A DNA stretch of 64,000 bases from Burkholderia arboris (GCF_902499125.1 NZ_CABVPX010000017.1:62001-126000), one strand, 5' to 3'. Numbered from the stretch's first letter, positions 9,523 through 19,527 are shown. Program-made: numbers and translations. The notes: generated by a model from the letters alone, not told the origin.

Positions 9523-10722
9523 ATGGAACCGCATCACGACAACCACCCTCCCCTGACCCGCGGCATGACGCTGCTGTTCGCCTGCGCGTGCGGCATCGTC
9601 ATCGGCAACATCTACTATGCGCAGCCGCTGCTCGCCGCGATCGCGCGCAGCTTCGGCCGCGCGCCGACCGAACTCGGCTATCTCGTCACGCTGACGCAGC
9701 TCGGTTATGCGGCGAGCCTGCTGCTGATCGTCCCGCTCGGCGACGCGGTCAACCGCCATACGCTGATCGTGCGGCTGCTGATGCTCAACGTCGTCGCGCT
9801 GGTCGCGGTCACCTTCAGCACGAACTTCACGATGTTCGTCGTCGCGAACATCGCGGTCGGCTTCGTCACCTGCTCGACGCAGCTGCTCGTGCCGTTCGCG
9901 GCATCGCTCGCCGATGCACGCTCGCGCGGCCGCGCGGTCGGCACCGTGATGAGCGGCCTGTTGCTCGGCATCCTGCTCGCGCGCGTCGCGGCCGGCGCGA
10001 TCGCCGACGGGTTCGGCTGGCGCGCGGTGTACGGCATCGCCGCGGTGATGGTGCTCGCACTGACCGCCGTGCTCGCCGTGAAGCTGCCGAAGGATCGCCG
10101 CGACGCACGCCTCGACTATGCGGCACTGATGAAGTCGCTCGTCGCGCTGGTGCGTGCGCAACCGCTGATCGCGCTGCGCTCGACCTACGGCGCGCTCGTG
10201 TTCGCGTGCTTCAGCCTGCTGTGGACGGGCCTCACGTTCCTGCTGAGCCAGCCGCCTTACAGCTATTCCGAAGGGCAGATCGGCCTGTTCGGCGTCGTCG
10301 GCGCGGTGGGTGCGCTCGCGGCAACGTCGGCCGGCCGGCTCGTCGATCGCGGCCACGGCAATGCGGCGACCGGGCTGTTCGCGGCGGCCGTGCTCGCGTC
10401 GTTTGCGCTGATCGCAACCGGCGCGCACTCGCTCGCCGCGCTGATCGCGGGCATCCTGCTGCTCGACGTCGGCGTGCAAGGCATGCACATCTCGAACCAG
10501 AGCGTGATCTATGCGCTCGCCGGCAACGCGCGCAGCCGCGTGACGACGATCTACCTGACGAGCTATTTCATCGGCGGCGCGCTCGGGTCGTTCGCGGCAA
10601 GCGTCGCGTACGGCATCGACGGCTGGCGCGGCGTATGCATCGCCGGTGCGGCGCTGTCGGGCGTGCTGATCGCGCTGTGGCTCGCATCGCAGCGCGTCGG
10701 CACGCGGCAGGTCACGCAGTGA
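9523..10722 (+). CDS. Major facilitator superfamily transporter
   Basis: 399-residue, twelve-helix MFS permease. Hydrophobic helices begin at GMTLLFACACGIVIGNIYYA; the cytoplasmic loop between helices 2 and 3 reads PLGDAVNRHTLI, the family-wide G-D-x-x-x-R/N-R type motif, and a TCSTQLLVPFAASLADARSRGRA segment follows helix 4. It resembles the drug/metabolite-exporter branch rather than sugar importers. Start ATG at 9523 chosen because the reading frame upstream is proline/arginine-rich with no homology character. Divergent from the LysR gene; a bidirectional terminator follows. The substrate is unknown. Confidence 0.85.
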   Translation: MEPHHDNHPPLTRGMTLLFACACGIVIGNIYYAQPLLAAIARSFGRAPTELGYLVTLTQLGYAASLLLIVPLGDAVNRHTLIVRLLMLNVVALVAVTFSTNFTMFVVANIAVGFVTCSTQLLVPFAASLADARSRGRAVGTVMSGLLLGILLARVAAGAIADGFGWRAVYGIAAVMVLALTAVLAVKLPKDRRDARLDYAALMKSLVALVRAQPLIALRSTYGALVFACFSLLWTGLTFLLSQPPYSYSEGQIGLFGVVGAVGALAATSAGRLVDRGHGNAATGLFAAAVLASFALIATGAHSLAALIAGILLLDVGVQGMHISNQSVIYALAGNARSRVTTIYLTSYFIGGALGSFAASVAYGIDGWRGVCIAGAALSGVLIALWLASQRVGTRQVTQ

Positions 10723-10754
10723 TGCGGTAGTCCGGTTCCGCAGCACGACGAAAA

Positions 10755-10786
10755 AAGGCACGCCGCGCGAATCGCGGGCGTGCCTT
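10755..10786. terminator. Bidirectional intrinsic terminator
   Basis: AAGGCACGCC (10755-10764) pairs with GGCGTGCCTT (10777-10786), with a short inner CGCG/CGCG stem. Six A's precede it and TTCTT follows, so it can end both the MFS transcript (plus) and the convergent idnD-like operon (minus). Confidence 0.85.
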
Positions 10787-10826
10787 CTTGACGACGTCGA
10801 TCCCGTCGCGCGCTAGCGCCGGACCG

Positions 10827-11879
10827 TCACGCGGCCGCGAAATCGATCAGCACCTTCATCGCGCGCTGCCGGTCGCCGGCCAGCTCGAATGCGAGATTCG
10901 CGTCGCGCACCGGGAACACGCGCGTGACGGCCGGCCGCAGGTCGACGCGCCCCGCATTGATCAACTGCACCGCAAGCGCGAATTCCGCGTGAAAGCGGAA
11001 CGATCCGCAGATCGACAACTCCTTCGCGACCACGACATTCTGCGGCAGGCTGACGTCGCCACCGAGCCCAAGCTGCACGACGACGCCGCGCGGCCGCATC
11101 ACGTCCAGCCCGTCGCGCAGCGCACGCGCATTGCCCGAACACTCGATCATCACGTCGAACGTGCCCTTGTCGGCGGCGTAACGCTCGACCCAGCCGGCAT
11201 CGGCCGCCGCATTGACCGTGCGGTCGGCGCCGAGCGCGCTCGCGACTGCCAGCGGCGCCTCGACGACGTCGGTCGCGACGATCTCCGCCGCCCCGTGCAC
11301 ACGCGCCGCCGCGACCGCGAGCACGCCGATCGGCCCGCAGCCGGACACGAGCACGCGCTTGCCGATCAGCGGGCCCGCGCGCGACACCGCATGCAGCCCG
11401 ACCGCGAACGGCTCGGCGAGCGCCGCGAGCGACAGCGGCACGTGCTCGGCGACCTTCACGCACTGCACCGCGTCGCACACGAGCGCGTTGCGGAACGCGC
11501 CCTGCACGTGCGGCATCCGCATCGCGCTGCCGTAGAAGCGCATGTCGAGACACTGGTTCGGCAAGCCTTCGAGGCAATAGCGGCACGCACCGCACGGGCG
11601 GCTCGGATTGACCGCGACGCGGTCGCCGACCTTCACCGACGTCACGTCCGGCGCGACTTCCGCGACCGTGCCGGCCACCTCGTGGCCGAGCACCATCGGC
11701 TGCTGCAACCGGATCGCGCCGAAGCCGCCATGCCGGAAGTAATGCAGGTCGGAGCCGCAGATGCCGCCCATCGCGACGTCGACGCGCACCTGGCCCGGAC
11801 CGATCTCGCCCGCGTCCTGTTCCTCGACCCGCAGGTCGTTCGGCCCGTGGATCACGACACACATGCAACGCATACGCAT
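10827..11879 (-). CDS. idnD: Zinc alcohol dehydrogenase, L-idonate 5-dehydrogenase type
   Basis: 350-residue medium-chain, zinc-dependent dehydrogenase likely oxidising L-idonate (or a related polyol/sugar acid) at C5 to 5-keto-gluconate with NAD(P)+. Catalytic-zinc segment GGICGSDLHYF, the GHEVAG glutamate block, four structural-zinc cysteines in PCGACRYCLEGLPNQC, and the cofactor motif VSGCGPIGVLA are all present. The ATG at 11879 gives MRMRCMCVVIHGPND; the upstream extension is arginine/serine-rich shadow. Ten base pairs separate it from the upstream hydroxyacid dehydrogenase, so it is the last gene of the sugar-acid operon. Idonate specificity rests on context with the SDR at 14510; sorbitol/xylitol-type activity is the alternative. 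Confidence 0.8.
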   Translation of the reverse strand: MRMRCMCVVIHGPNDLRVEEQDAGEIGPGQVRVDVAMGGICGSDLHYFRHGGFGAIRLQQPMVLGHEVAGTVAEVAPDVTSVKVGDRVAVNPSRPCGACRYCLEGLPNQCLDMRFYGSAMRMPHVQGAFRNALVCDAVQCVKVAEHVPLSLAALAEPFAVGLHAVSRAGPLIGKRVLVSGCGPIGVLAVAAARVHGAAEIVATDVVEAPLAVASALGADRTVNAAADAGWVERYAADKGTFDVMIECSGNARALRDGLDVMRPRGVVVQLGLGGDVSLPQNVVVAKELSICGSFRFHAEFALAVQLINAGRVDLRPAVTRVFPVRDANLAFELAGDRQRAMKVLIDFAAA

Positions 11880-11889
11880 GACAGCCTCC

Positions 11890-12843
11890 TCAAACGACCG
11901 GCGTGAGCAGCGGCTCGCCGGCGAAGTGCGCGGCGAGGTTGTCGCGCACGAGCCAGCCCATCGCCTGGCGCGTCTCGATCGTCCCGCTCGCATGGTGCGG
12001 CTGCAGCAGCACGTTCGGCAACGCGAGGAAACGCGGGTCGATGCGCGGTTCGTTCCAGAACACGTCGAGCGCGGCGCCGGCGATCGCGTTGCGTTCGAGC
12101 GCGTCGAGCAGCGCCGGTTCGTCGACGGTCGTGCCGCGCGACACGTTCACGAGATAGCCTTGCGGCCCGAGTGCGTCGAGCACGGCCGCGCCGACGAGGT
12201 GACGCGTCGCCGGCCCGCCCGCGAGCGTGACGATCAGCAGGTCGCACCAGCCGGCCAGCCCGGCGAGATCGCCGAAGAAACGGTGCGGGCTGTCCGCGCG
12301 CGGTGCGACGTCGAAGTAGCCGAGTTCGACGTCGAAACCGGACAGCCGGCGCGCGATGGTCGCACCGATCCGGCCGAACCCGACCACGCCGACCCGTTTG
12401 CCGTAGAGCCGCGTGACGAGCGGCATGTCGCCGTCGCGCCACGCGCCGGAACGCACGTACGCATCGCCGGCGCCGATCCGGCGCAGCATCGCGAGCGCGA
12501 GCCCGACGCCGAGGTCGGCAACGTCGCCGGTCAGCACGTCGGGCGTGTTCGTCACGCGAATGCCGCGCTCGCGCGCAGCGGCGAGATCGATCGCGTCGGT
12601 GCCGACGCCATAGCATGCAATGATCTCAAGCTTCGGCAGCGCGGCGATCAGTTCGGCATTCGCGCCGAGATCGCCGCGGGTCGCGATCGCGCGCACGCCG
12701 GCGCCGTGTTCCGAGAGGAACGCCGCGCGGTCGGCGGCTTCCCACAACCGGTGGACGTCATAGCCGGCCAGCCATGCGTCGTCCCACGGCTGGTAAGGGC
12801 CCGTCATCAGCAGGTCGGGCCGCTGGGTCGATTCGTGCGCCAT
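11890..12843 (-). CDS. D-isomer-specific 2-hydroxyacid dehydrogenase
   Basis: 317-residue NAD(P)-dependent reductase of the glyoxylate/hydroxypyruvate/2-ketogluconate reductase family. Cofactor motif VGVVGFGRIGATIARR (GxGxxG) about residues 150-165, catalytic Arg in VNVSRGTTVDE, Glu in the FWNEPRIDP segment and the catalytic His in LLQPHHASGT. Located between idnD-like and MFS genes, so in this operon it probably interconverts a 2-keto and 2-hydroxy sugar acid such as 2-ketogluconate. The substrate cannot be fixed from sequence. Confidence 0.85.
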   Translation of the reverse strand: MAHESTQRPDLLMTGPYQPWDDAWLAGYDVHRLWEAADRAAFLSEHGAGVRAIATRGDLGANAELIAALPKLEIIACYGVGTDAIDLAAARERGIRVTNTPDVLTGDVADLGVGLALAMLRRIGAGDAYVRSGAWRDGDMPLVTRLYGKRVGVVGFGRIGATIARRLSGFDVELGYFDVAPRADSPHRFFGDLAGLAGWCDLLIVTLAGGPATRHLVGAAVLDALGPQGYLVNVSRGTTVDEPALLDALERNAIAGAALDVFWNEPRIDPRFLALPNVLLQPHHASGTIETRQAMGWLVRDNLAAHFAGEPLLTPVV

Positions 12844-12912
12844 CTGCGCTTGCTCCTGTCGAAATGAGTGGAATGCGAATGCATGCCGGGCCGCATCAGC
12901 CGCCCGGCGCGT

Positions 12913-14361
12913 TCATGCGTGCCGGGCGAGCGCATCGGCGTCCGGCGCCGGTGCGGCCTGCGCCGCGTCGAGCGGATCGTCGAGATCGCGGTTCAGCGTT
13001 TCGGGCATCCGCGACGTCGTGAACAGCGTGATCAGCGTCAGCAGCACCAGGTACGCGGCGATCGGCACCCAGGCGCGCACGCCGGCCGCGTGGTCGCCGC
13101 CGTGCAGCGCGATCACGGTCGCGATGATCGTGGCGCCGACGAGCGGCGCGATCCCGCCCGCCAGCACGGCCGACACTTCACGCGAGAACGACACGCCCAT
13201 GTAGCGATGGCGCGCGCCGAACAGTTCGGGCAGCAGCGCGGCCTGCGCGCCGAGCATCCCCCAGTTCGCAAAGCCTTGCGCGACCGAGATCGCGATCACG
13301 CTCGCGACCACGTTGCCGTGGCTGAAGATCCACCACACCGGGAACGCGAGCGCGAGCTGCAGCCATGCGAACGTGCGATACACGCGCACGCGGCCGAAGC
13401 GGTCGCTCAGCCAGCCGGCCAGCGGCACCGTGCCCGCGCCGACGGTTGCCGCGCACACCAGCGCGAGCGCGCCGATCGGCCCTTTCATCCCGATCACGCC
13501 GGCGAGATAGCTGACCGCGAGCGCCTGGTAGATCGACGAGCCGCCGTTCTCGGCCATCCGCAGGCCGATGCCGATCAGGAGCGAGCGTTTCGAATGCCGG
13601 ACGGCGCTCTTCAGCGGATTCGCGGAGACCTGCGCACGCTTCTCGAGCCGCACGAAGGTCGGCGACTCGTGCAGCCGCACGCGCATGTAGATCCCGACTG
13701 CGACGATCGCCGCGCTGAACAGGAACGGCACGCGCCAGCCCCAGCCGTCGGTCACGCGGTCGATGTTCGCGAGCAACAGGAAATAGACGGCGGCCGCGAG
13801 CACCGTGCCGAGCTGGATGCCGAGAAACGGCAGCGACGCATAGAAGCCGCGCTTGCCCGGCGGCGCGTATTCGGTCATCAGCACCGCGGCGCCGGCCTGC
13901 TCCGCGCCGGCACCGAGCCCCTGCAGGATGCGCAGCAGGATCAGCAGCGCGGGCGCCCAGTAGCCGGCCGTCGCGAAGGTCGGCAGCACGCCGATCAGCG
14001 TGCTCGCGATGCCCATCAGCAGCACCGTCGCGGTCAACACGAACTTGCGGCCGATCCGGTCGCCGAGCACGCCGAACACGACGCCGCCGAGCGGGCGCAC
14101 CGCGAAGCCGACGAAATAGGTGCCGAAGCTCGCGATCAGCCGCATCTCGGCGGTCTGCGCGGGAAAGAACAGCGGCCCGAACACCAGCGCCGACGCAAGC
14201 GTGTACAGCGCGAAATCGTAGTATTCGAGCGCGCTGCCAAGCGAGCACGTCCATGCCGCGCGGTTGAGCTGCTTCGTGTCGACGCCGCGGCGCTCGACGG
14301 TGTCGGCCGGCGTGCCGGACCCTGCATCGTGCCGCGCGGGCGGCGGGGAAATGCGATCCAT
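12913..14361 (-). CDS. MFS transporter, metabolite:H+ symporter type
   Basis: 482-residue inner-membrane permease of the metabolite:proton symporter branch (ShiA/ProP/KgtP-like). The conserved first-helix signature SALEYYDFALYTLASALVFG, loop GVLGDRIGRKFVL (G-D-x-x-G-R-K motif) and a second copy GWLSDRFGRVRVY in the C-terminal half mark the two MFS halves. A cytoplasmic N-terminal stretch of about 40 polar residues precedes helix 1. Start ATG at 14361 is chosen over the in-frame 14499 start, whose product upstream is basic shadow sequence. Context suggests uptake of idonate, gluconate or ketogluconate. Confidence 0.85.
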   Translation of the reverse strand: MDRISPPPARHDAGSGTPADTVERRGVDTKQLNRAAWTCSLGSALEYYDFALYTLASALVFGPLFFPAQTAEMRLIASFGTYFVGFAVRPLGGVVFGVLGDRIGRKFVLTATVLLMGIASTLIGVLPTFATAGYWAPALLILLRILQGLGAGAEQAGAAVLMTEYAPPGKRGFYASLPFLGIQLGTVLAAAVYFLLLANIDRVTDGWGWRVPFLFSAAIVAVGIYMRVRLHESPTFVRLEKRAQVSANPLKSAVRHSKRSLLIGIGLRMAENGGSSIYQALAVSYLAGVIGMKGPIGALALVCAATVGAGTVPLAGWLSDRFGRVRVYRTFAWLQLALAFPVWWIFSHGNVVASVIAISVAQGFANWGMLGAQAALLPELFGARHRYMGVSFSREVSAVLAGGIAPLVGATIIATVIALHGGDHAAGVRAWVPIAAYLVLLTLITLFTTSRMPETLNRDLDDPLDAAQAAPAPDADALARHA

Positions 14362-14509
14362 CGTTGTCTCCTGTCTCCTGCCTTCCGTTCCGGAACCCGG
14401 CGCGATGCGCCGGGACATCGGCCCGCTCGTATGGCGGGCTCTTTTGGGAATTCGGATGCCGGCGCGAGCCGGCGCAACGGCGCTGCGCACACGACGCAAG
14501 CGCCGCCGC

Positions 14510-15283
14510 TCAGACGGCGCTGGTCAGGCCGCCGTCGACGAACAGCGTCTGGCCGTTCACGAAATCGGATGCGGCCGACGCGAGGAAGATCGCCGCGCCG
14601 CACAGCTCGTCGACGCGCCCCCAGCGGCCGGCCGGCGTACGCTTGCACAGCCAGTCCGAGAACGCCGCGTCATCGACCAGCGCCCGATTCAGTTCGGTTT
14701 CGAAATAGCCGGGCGCGAGGCCGTTCGCCTGGATGCCGTGGCGCGCCCAGTCGGCGCACATCCCTTTCGTCAGCATCCGCACCGCGCCCTTGGTCGCCGC
14801 ATACGGCGCGATCGTCGGCCGTGCGAGCTCGCTCTGCACCGAGCAGATGTTGATGATCTTCCCGCGGCCGCGCGCGATCATGTGCCGCGCGACGGCCTGC
14901 GCGACGTTGAACACGCCGTCGAGGTTCACGCGCATCAGTGCCTGCCAGTCGTCCGGTTCGAAGGTGTCGAGCGGCGCGCGGCGCTGGATGCCGGCGTTGT
15001 TCACGAGGATGTCGATCGCGCCGATGCGCGTCTCGACATCGTCGATCGCCGCGCGCACCTGCGCATGCTCGGTGACGTCGAACACGGCATGGTCGGCAGC
15101 AAAACCTTCCTCGCGGAAGTGGCGCGCGAGCGTCGCGGCCTTCTCCTCATTGCGATCGTTGATGACGATCGCGGCGCCGGCTTCGGCGAGCCCGCGGGCG
15201 AGCGTCAGCCCGATCCCGCGTCCGGAACCGGTAATCAGTGCGCGGCGGCCGTCGAGGCGGAACCGGTCAAGCGCGTGGGTCAT
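14510..15283 (-). CDS. idnO: SDR oxidoreductase, gluconate 5-dehydrogenase type
   Basis: 257-residue short-chain dehydrogenase, probably reducing 5-ketogluconate to gluconate, the step after IdnD. TGSGRGIG cofactor motif (residues 19-26), NNAG at about 93-96, catalytic Ser in NICSVQSELARP and YAATK with catalytic Tyr and Lys, then the APGYFETELNRAL loop, typical of Ga5DH. First gene of the minus-strand sugar-acid operon and divergent from a LysR gene. Alternative: another sugar-alcohol SDR; the pairing with an idonate-type dehydrogenase makes IdnO most likely. Confidence 0.8.
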   Translation of the reverse strand: MTHALDRFRLDGRRALITGSGRGIGLTLARGLAEAGAAIVINDRNEEKAATLARHFREEGFAADHAVFDVTEHAQVRAAIDDVETRIGAIDILVNNAGIQRRAPLDTFEPDDWQALMRVNLDGVFNVAQAVARHMIARGRGKIINICSVQSELARPTIAPYAATKGAVRMLTKGMCADWARHGIQANGLAPGYFETELNRALVDDAAFSDWLCKRTPAGRWGRVDELCGAAIFLASAASDFVNGQTLFVDGGLTSAV

Positions 15284-15390
15284 GGAGGTCTCCTCGTGCC
15301 AGTCGAGCCGGCGGCCCGTCGCGGCCGGTCTCGCGTTGACGCTATCTTCGGCTCGCCGCCGGGCATCGCGCCAATGGTTGTTTTTGATCC

Positions 15391-15413
15391 GGTTATCATG
15401 AAATCTGATTACC
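15391..15413. promoter_or_regulatory. Putative LysR-type regulator binding site
   Basis: GGTTATCA and TGATTACC (seven of eight pairs) flank TGAAATC, containing the core ATCA-N7-TGAT (15395-15409) that obeys T-N11-A. It lies 22 bp upstream of the LysR ATG in the 151-bp divergent region facing the idnO-like gene. Confidence 0.6.
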
Positions 15414-15434
15414 GCCCACGGGTGCCCGCCGACC

Positions 15435-16325
15435 ATGGAACTCAAGCAATTGCGCGCCTTCGTCACGCTCGCGGAGGAACTGCATTTCGGGCGCGCCGCG
15501 CAGCGCCTGTTCATCGTGCAGCCTGCGCTGAGCATGCAGATCAAGGCACTCGAGGAAGAACTGGGTGCGCGCCTGTTCGAGCGCGACCGGCACAAGGTCG
15601 AACTGAGCGACACGGGGCGCGTGTTCCTGCCCGAGGCACGCGCCACGCTGCAGCAGGCCGCGCGCGCGGAGCAGATGGCGCGGCTGTCGAGCCGCGGCGA
15701 AATCGGCACGCTGCGGATCGCGTTCGTGTCGTCGGTGCTGCCCACGCTGCTGCCGGCCGTGCTGCGCACGATGCGCGAGCGCTATCCGCTGATCACGCTC
15801 GAACTGAAGGACATGCCGACGCCCGACCAGATCGCCGCGCTGCGCGACCGGCGGATCGATTTCGGGATGATCCGGCTGCCGGCCGCGTATGCGGGCATCG
15901 ACACGCGCGTGGTGCTCGAGGAAGGGTTCGTCGTCGCGCTGCCGCTCGACCATCCGCTGGCCGCGCACGACGCGATTTCACCGGCCGCGCTGCGCGGCCA
16001 GCCGGCGTTCGTGCTCGCGCGCCGTTACGCGCCGGGCTTTCACGACGACATGCTGCTCGCGCTGAGCCGCGCGGGCACGACGCTCGAGATTGCGCAGGAG
16101 TTCGGGGAATTCACGACGATGCTCGCGCTCGTCGCGGCGGGGATGGGGATCGGGCTGATCCCGGCGGAAGCGGCCAGCGCGCTGCCGCCGAACGTGCTCG
16201 CGCGGCCGCTCGACCTGGCCGGGCATCGTACCGGCATCGGCCTTGCGTGGACCGACCTCGACAGCCCGCTGAAGCGGGCGTTCGTCGCCGCGCTCGAGCA
16301 GGTGACGGCGGCATCGGGGCCATAA
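15435..16325 (+). CDS. LysR-type regulator of the sugar-acid cluster
   Basis: 296-residue LysR regulator: MELKQLRAFVTLAEELHFGR opens a standard winged HTH with RLFIVQPALSMQIKALEEEL as recognition region and LFERDRHKVELSDTG following; the rest is a periplasmic-binding-protein-like effector domain. It is divergent from the idnO-like/MFS/hydroxyacid dehydrogenase/idnD-like operon and has a T-N11-A palindrome in front of it, so it likely controls that operon and itself. The effector is unknown but expected to be a sugar acid. Confidence 0.88.
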   Translation: MELKQLRAFVTLAEELHFGRAAQRLFIVQPALSMQIKALEEELGARLFERDRHKVELSDTGRVFLPEARATLQQAARAEQMARLSSRGEIGTLRIAFVSSVLPTLLPAVLRTMRERYPLITLELKDMPTPDQIAALRDRRIDFGMIRLPAAYAGIDTRVVLEEGFVVALPLDHPLAAHDAISPAALRGQPAFVLARRYAPGFHDDMLLALSRAGTTLEIAQEFGEFTTMLALVAAGMGIGLIPAEAASALPPNVLARPLDLAGHRTGIGLAWTDLDSPLKRAFVAALEQVTAASGP

Positions 16326-16328
16326 AAA

Positions 16329-16355
16329 AGCCCGGCCGGAAAACCCGGCCGGGCT
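16329..16355 (-). terminator. Intrinsic terminator of gapA
   Basis: AGCCCGGCCGG (16329-16339) pairs with CCGGCCGGGCT (16345-16355). The A6 run at 16324-16329 is the U-tract for the minus strand, so it ends tkt-gapA transcription; it also directly follows the plus-strand LysR stop. Confidence 0.85.
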
Positions 16356-16401
16356 CGTTCGCTGCGCGCACCGCCTCGCGGCGGCCGCGCAACGTGCGGG
16401 A

Positions 16402-17412
16402 TTACTTCGCGTTCGCGAATGCGACAGCCGTATCCAGCATGCGGTTCGAGAAACCCCACTCGTTGTCGTACCAGCTCGACACCTTGACGAGGCGGCCCGA
16501 CACCTTGGTCAGCGTCGCGTCGAACGTCGACGAAGCCGGGTTGTGGTTGAAGTCGATCGACACCAGCGGTGCGTCGTTGTAACCGAGGATGCCCTTCAGC
16601 GCGCCTTCCGATGCTTCCTTCATGATCGCGTTGACTTCCTCGACCGTCGTGTCGCGCTTCGCGATGAACGACAGGTCGACAACCGACACGTTGATCGTCG
16701 GAACGCGGATCGCGTAACCGTCGAGCTTGCCGTTCAGTTCCGGCAGCACGAGGCCGACGGCCGAAGCCGCGCCCGTCTTCGTCGGGATCTGGCTGTGCGT
16801 AGCCGAACGCGCGCGGCGCAGGTCTTCGTGATAGACGTCCGTCAGCACCTGGTCGTTCGTGTACGCGTGGATCGTCGTCATCAGGCCGGTTTCGAGGCCG
16901 ATCTTGTCGTTCAGCGGCTTGACGAGCGGCGCGAGGCAGTTCGTCGTGCACGATGCGTTCGAGATGACGGTGTGCTCGGCCTTCAGCACGTTGTGGTTCA
17001 CGCCGTAGACGATCGTCGCGTCGACGTCCTTGCCGCCCGGTGCCGAGATGATCACCTTCTTCGCGCCGCCCTTCAGGTGCGCGCTCGCCTTTTCCTTCGT
17101 CGTGAAGAAGCCCGTGCATTCCATCACGACGTCGACGCCGAGCTCGCCCCACGGCAGTTCGGCCGGGTTGCGGTTCGCCAGCACGCGGATCTTGTCGCCG
17201 TTCACGACGAGGTAGTCGCCGTCGACCGACACTTCGCCCGGGAACTTGCCGTGCGCGGTGTCGTACTGGGTCAGGTGCGCGTTGGTCTTCGCATCGCCCA
17301 GGTCGTTGATCGCGACGATCTCGAGATCGTGCTTCTTGCCGTTTTCATAGAACGCGCGCAGCGTGTTGCGGCCGATACGGCCGTAGCCGTTGATTGCGAC
17401 GCGAATCGTCAT
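16402..17412 (-). CDS. gapA: Glyceraldehyde-3-phosphate dehydrogenase, type I
   Basis: Glycolytic/gluconeogenic enzyme that converts glyceraldehyde-3-phosphate, NAD and phosphate to 1,3-bisphosphoglycerate. 336 residues, with NGYGRIGRN (residues 8-16) for NAD binding and the active-site block [13 protein letters not shown] with nucleophile Cys155. Lies 87 bp downstream of tkt on the same strand, the calvin-type/glycolytic order common in Burkholderia (tkt-gap-pgk). No departure from the family is seen. Confidence 0.97.
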   Translation of the reverse strand: MTIRVAINGYGRIGRNTLRAFYENGKKHDLEIVAINDLGDAKTNAHLTQYDTAHGKFPGEVSVDGDYLVVNGDKIRVLANRNPAELPWGELGVDVVMECTGFFTTKEKASAHLKGGAKKVIISAPGGKDVDATIVYGVNHNVLKAEHTVISNASCTTNCLAPLVKPLNDKIGLETGLMTTIHAYTNDQVLTDVYHEDLRRARSATHSQIPTKTGAASAVGLVLPELNGKLDGYAIRVPTINVSVVDLSFIAKRDTTVEEVNAIMKEASEGALKGILGYNDAPLVSIDFNHNPASSTFDATLTKVSGRLVKVSSWYDNEWGFSNRMLDTAVAFANAK

Positions 17413-17499
17413 GGTCTATCTCCTGATGGCTGAAAAAATTCGTTTCGTGCAGCTTCACGGTGCGACGCGCGCGAGGGGTGGCGCGCGTCGCGAATGCTT

Positions 17500-19527
17500 T
17501 TAGGCCAGTACGGCCTTCGCGGTCTCGACGACGTGCTCGACGGTGAAGCCGAAGTACTTGAACAGCACGCCGGCCGGCGCCGATTCGCCGAACGTGTCGA
17601 TCCCGACGACGCCGCCTTCGAGGCCGACGTACTTGTGCCAGAAGCTCGTCACGCCCGCTTCGATCGCGACGCGGCGCACGCCGTGCGGCAGCACGCGTTC
17701 GCGGTATTCGGCGTCCTGGCGGTCGAACACGTTGGTCGACGGCATCGACACGACGCGGGCCGCGATGCCCTGCTGCGCGAGCGGCTCGACGGCCTTCATC
17801 GCGAGTTCGACTTCCGAGCCCGTCGCGATCAGGATGATCTTGCGCGCGACGATCTCTTCGTCCCAGTCCTTCAGCACGTAGCCACCCTTCGCGATGTTCG
17901 CGATCTGCGCATCGGTACGCGGGTTGAACGCGAGGTTCTGGCGGCTGAAGATCAGGCTCGACGGACGGTCTGCGGCGATCGCGTGGGTCCAGGCAACGGC
18001 CGTCTCGACCGTGTCGGCCGGACGCCATACGTCGTGGTTCGGGATCAGGCGCAGGCTCGACACGTGCTCGATCGACTGGTGCGTCGGGCCGTCTTCGCCG
18101 AGGCCGATCGAATCGTGCGTGAACACGAAGATCGACGGCACTTTCATCAGCGCGGCGACGCGCAGTGCGTTGCGGCTGTAGTCGGAGAACGTCAGGAACG
18201 TGCCGCCGAACGGCTTGTGGCCGCCGTGCAGCGCGAGGCCGTTGATCGCGGCGCTCATGCCGAATTCGCGCACGCCGTAGTTGATGTGGTTGCCCAGCGC
18301 GACGCCCGGGCCTTCCGGATTCGCGCGAACCGCCTTCGACGCCTTCCAGTTGGTCAGGTTCGAGCCGGTCAGGTCGGCCGAGCCGCCGAGCAGTTCGGGC
18401 AGTGCGGCAGCCAGGCCTTCGATCGCCTGCTGCGACGCCTTGCGGGTCGCCACCGTCTCGCCGCGCTCGTTCGCGCCGGCGATGATCGCCGCAGCCTTCT
18501 CGGCCCAGTCGGCCGGCAGCTGGTTGGCCATCCGGCGCTCGAATTCGGCGGCTTCTGCCGGGAACTTGGCGCGATATGCAGCGAACGTCGCGTCCCATTC
18601 GGTTTCAGCGCGCTTGCCGGCTTCCTTTGCATCCCAGGCCGCGTAGACTTCCTGCGGAATCACGAACGGCTCCCACTTCCAGCCGAGCGCTTCGCGCGTC
18701 TTCGCGATTTCTTCCGCGCCGAGCGCCGCGCCGTGCACGTCGTGGCCGCCGGCCTTCGTGGCTGCGCCCTGGCCGATCACCGTCTTGCAGCAGATCAGCG
18801 TCGGCTTGTCCGACAGCTTCGCCTTCGCGATGGCTGCGTCGACCGCGTCGACGTCATGGCCGTTCACGTGCGGGATCACGTTCCAGCCGTACGCTTCGAA
18901 GCGCTTCGGCGTGTCGTCGTGGAACCAGTTCACGACGTCGCCGTCGATCGAGATGCCGTTGTCGTCGTACAGCGCGATCAGCTTGTTCAGCTTCAGCGTG
19001 CCCGCGAGCGAGCAGGCTTCGTGCGAGATGCCTTCCATCAGGCAGCCGTCGCCGAGGAACACGTACGTGTGGTGATCGACGATCTTCGCGCCGTCACGGT
19101 TGAATTCGTCGGCCATCAGCGCTTCGCCGAGTGCCATGCCGACCGCGTTCGCGAGGCCCTGGCCGAGCGGGCCGGTGGTCGTCTCGACACCCGGCGTGAT
19201 CCCGTATTCCGGGTGGCCCGGCGTCTTCGAGTGCAGCTGGCGGAAGTTCTTCAGCTCCTCGATCGGCAAGTCGTAGCCGGTCAGGTGCAGCAGCGAGTAC
19301 AGCAGCATCGAGCCATGGCCGTTCGACAGCACGAAGCGGTCACGGTCGGCCCAGTGCGGGTTCGTCGGGTTGTGCTTCAGATGGCGCGACCAGAGCGCGA
19401 CGCCGATTTCGGCCATGCCCATCGGCATGCCGGGGTGGCCGGAGTTCGCTTGCTGGACGGCGTCCATTGCGAGCGCACGGATCGCGTTGGCCATCAGAGT
19501 GGTGGAGGCGGGAGACGAAGTCGTCAT
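17500..19527 (-). CDS. tkt: Transketolase
   Basis: Thiamine-diphosphate enzyme moving two-carbon ketol units in the non-oxidative pentose phosphate pathway. 675 residues: N-terminal [20 protein letters not shown] block with the substrate/ThDP-contacting His, the [13 protein letters not shown] ThDP-Mg motif, a central pyrimidine-binding domain ([16 protein letters not shown] and [17 protein letters not shown]) and a C-terminal domain with [14 protein letters not shown]. Start ATG at 19527 is preferred to an upstream in-frame start because homology begins at the MANAIRAL block shortly after it. Upstream of gapA, likely cotranscribed. Confidence 0.96.
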   Translation of the reverse strand: MTTSSPASTTLMANAIRALAMDAVQQANSGHPGMPMGMAEIGVALWSRHLKHNPTNPHWADRDRFVLSNGHGSMLLYSLLHLTGYDLPIEELKNFRQLHSKTPGHPEYGITPGVETTTGPLGQGLANAVGMALGEALMADEFNRDGAKIVDHHTYVFLGDGCLMEGISHEACSLAGTLKLNKLIALYDDNGISIDGDVVNWFHDDTPKRFEAYGWNVIPHVNGHDVDAVDAAIAKAKLSDKPTLICCKTVIGQGAATKAGGHDVHGAALGAEEIAKTREALGWKWEPFVIPQEVYAAWDAKEAGKRAETEWDATFAAYRAKFPAEAAEFERRMANQLPADWAEKAAAIIAGANERGETVATRKASQQAIEGLAAALPELLGGSADLTGSNLTNWKASKAVRANPEGPGVALGNHINYGVREFGMSAAINGLALHGGHKPFGGTFLTFSDYSRNALRVAALMKVPSIFVFTHDSIGLGEDGPTHQSIEHVSSLRLIPNHDVWRPADTVETAVAWTHAIAADRPSSLIFSRQNLAFNPRTDAQIANIAKGGYVLKDWDEEIVARKIILIATGSEVELAMKAVEPLAQQGIAARVVSMPSTNVFDRQDAEYRERVLPHGVRRVAIEAGVTSFWHKYVGLEGGVVGIDTFGESAPAGVLFKYFGFTVEHVVETAKAVLA

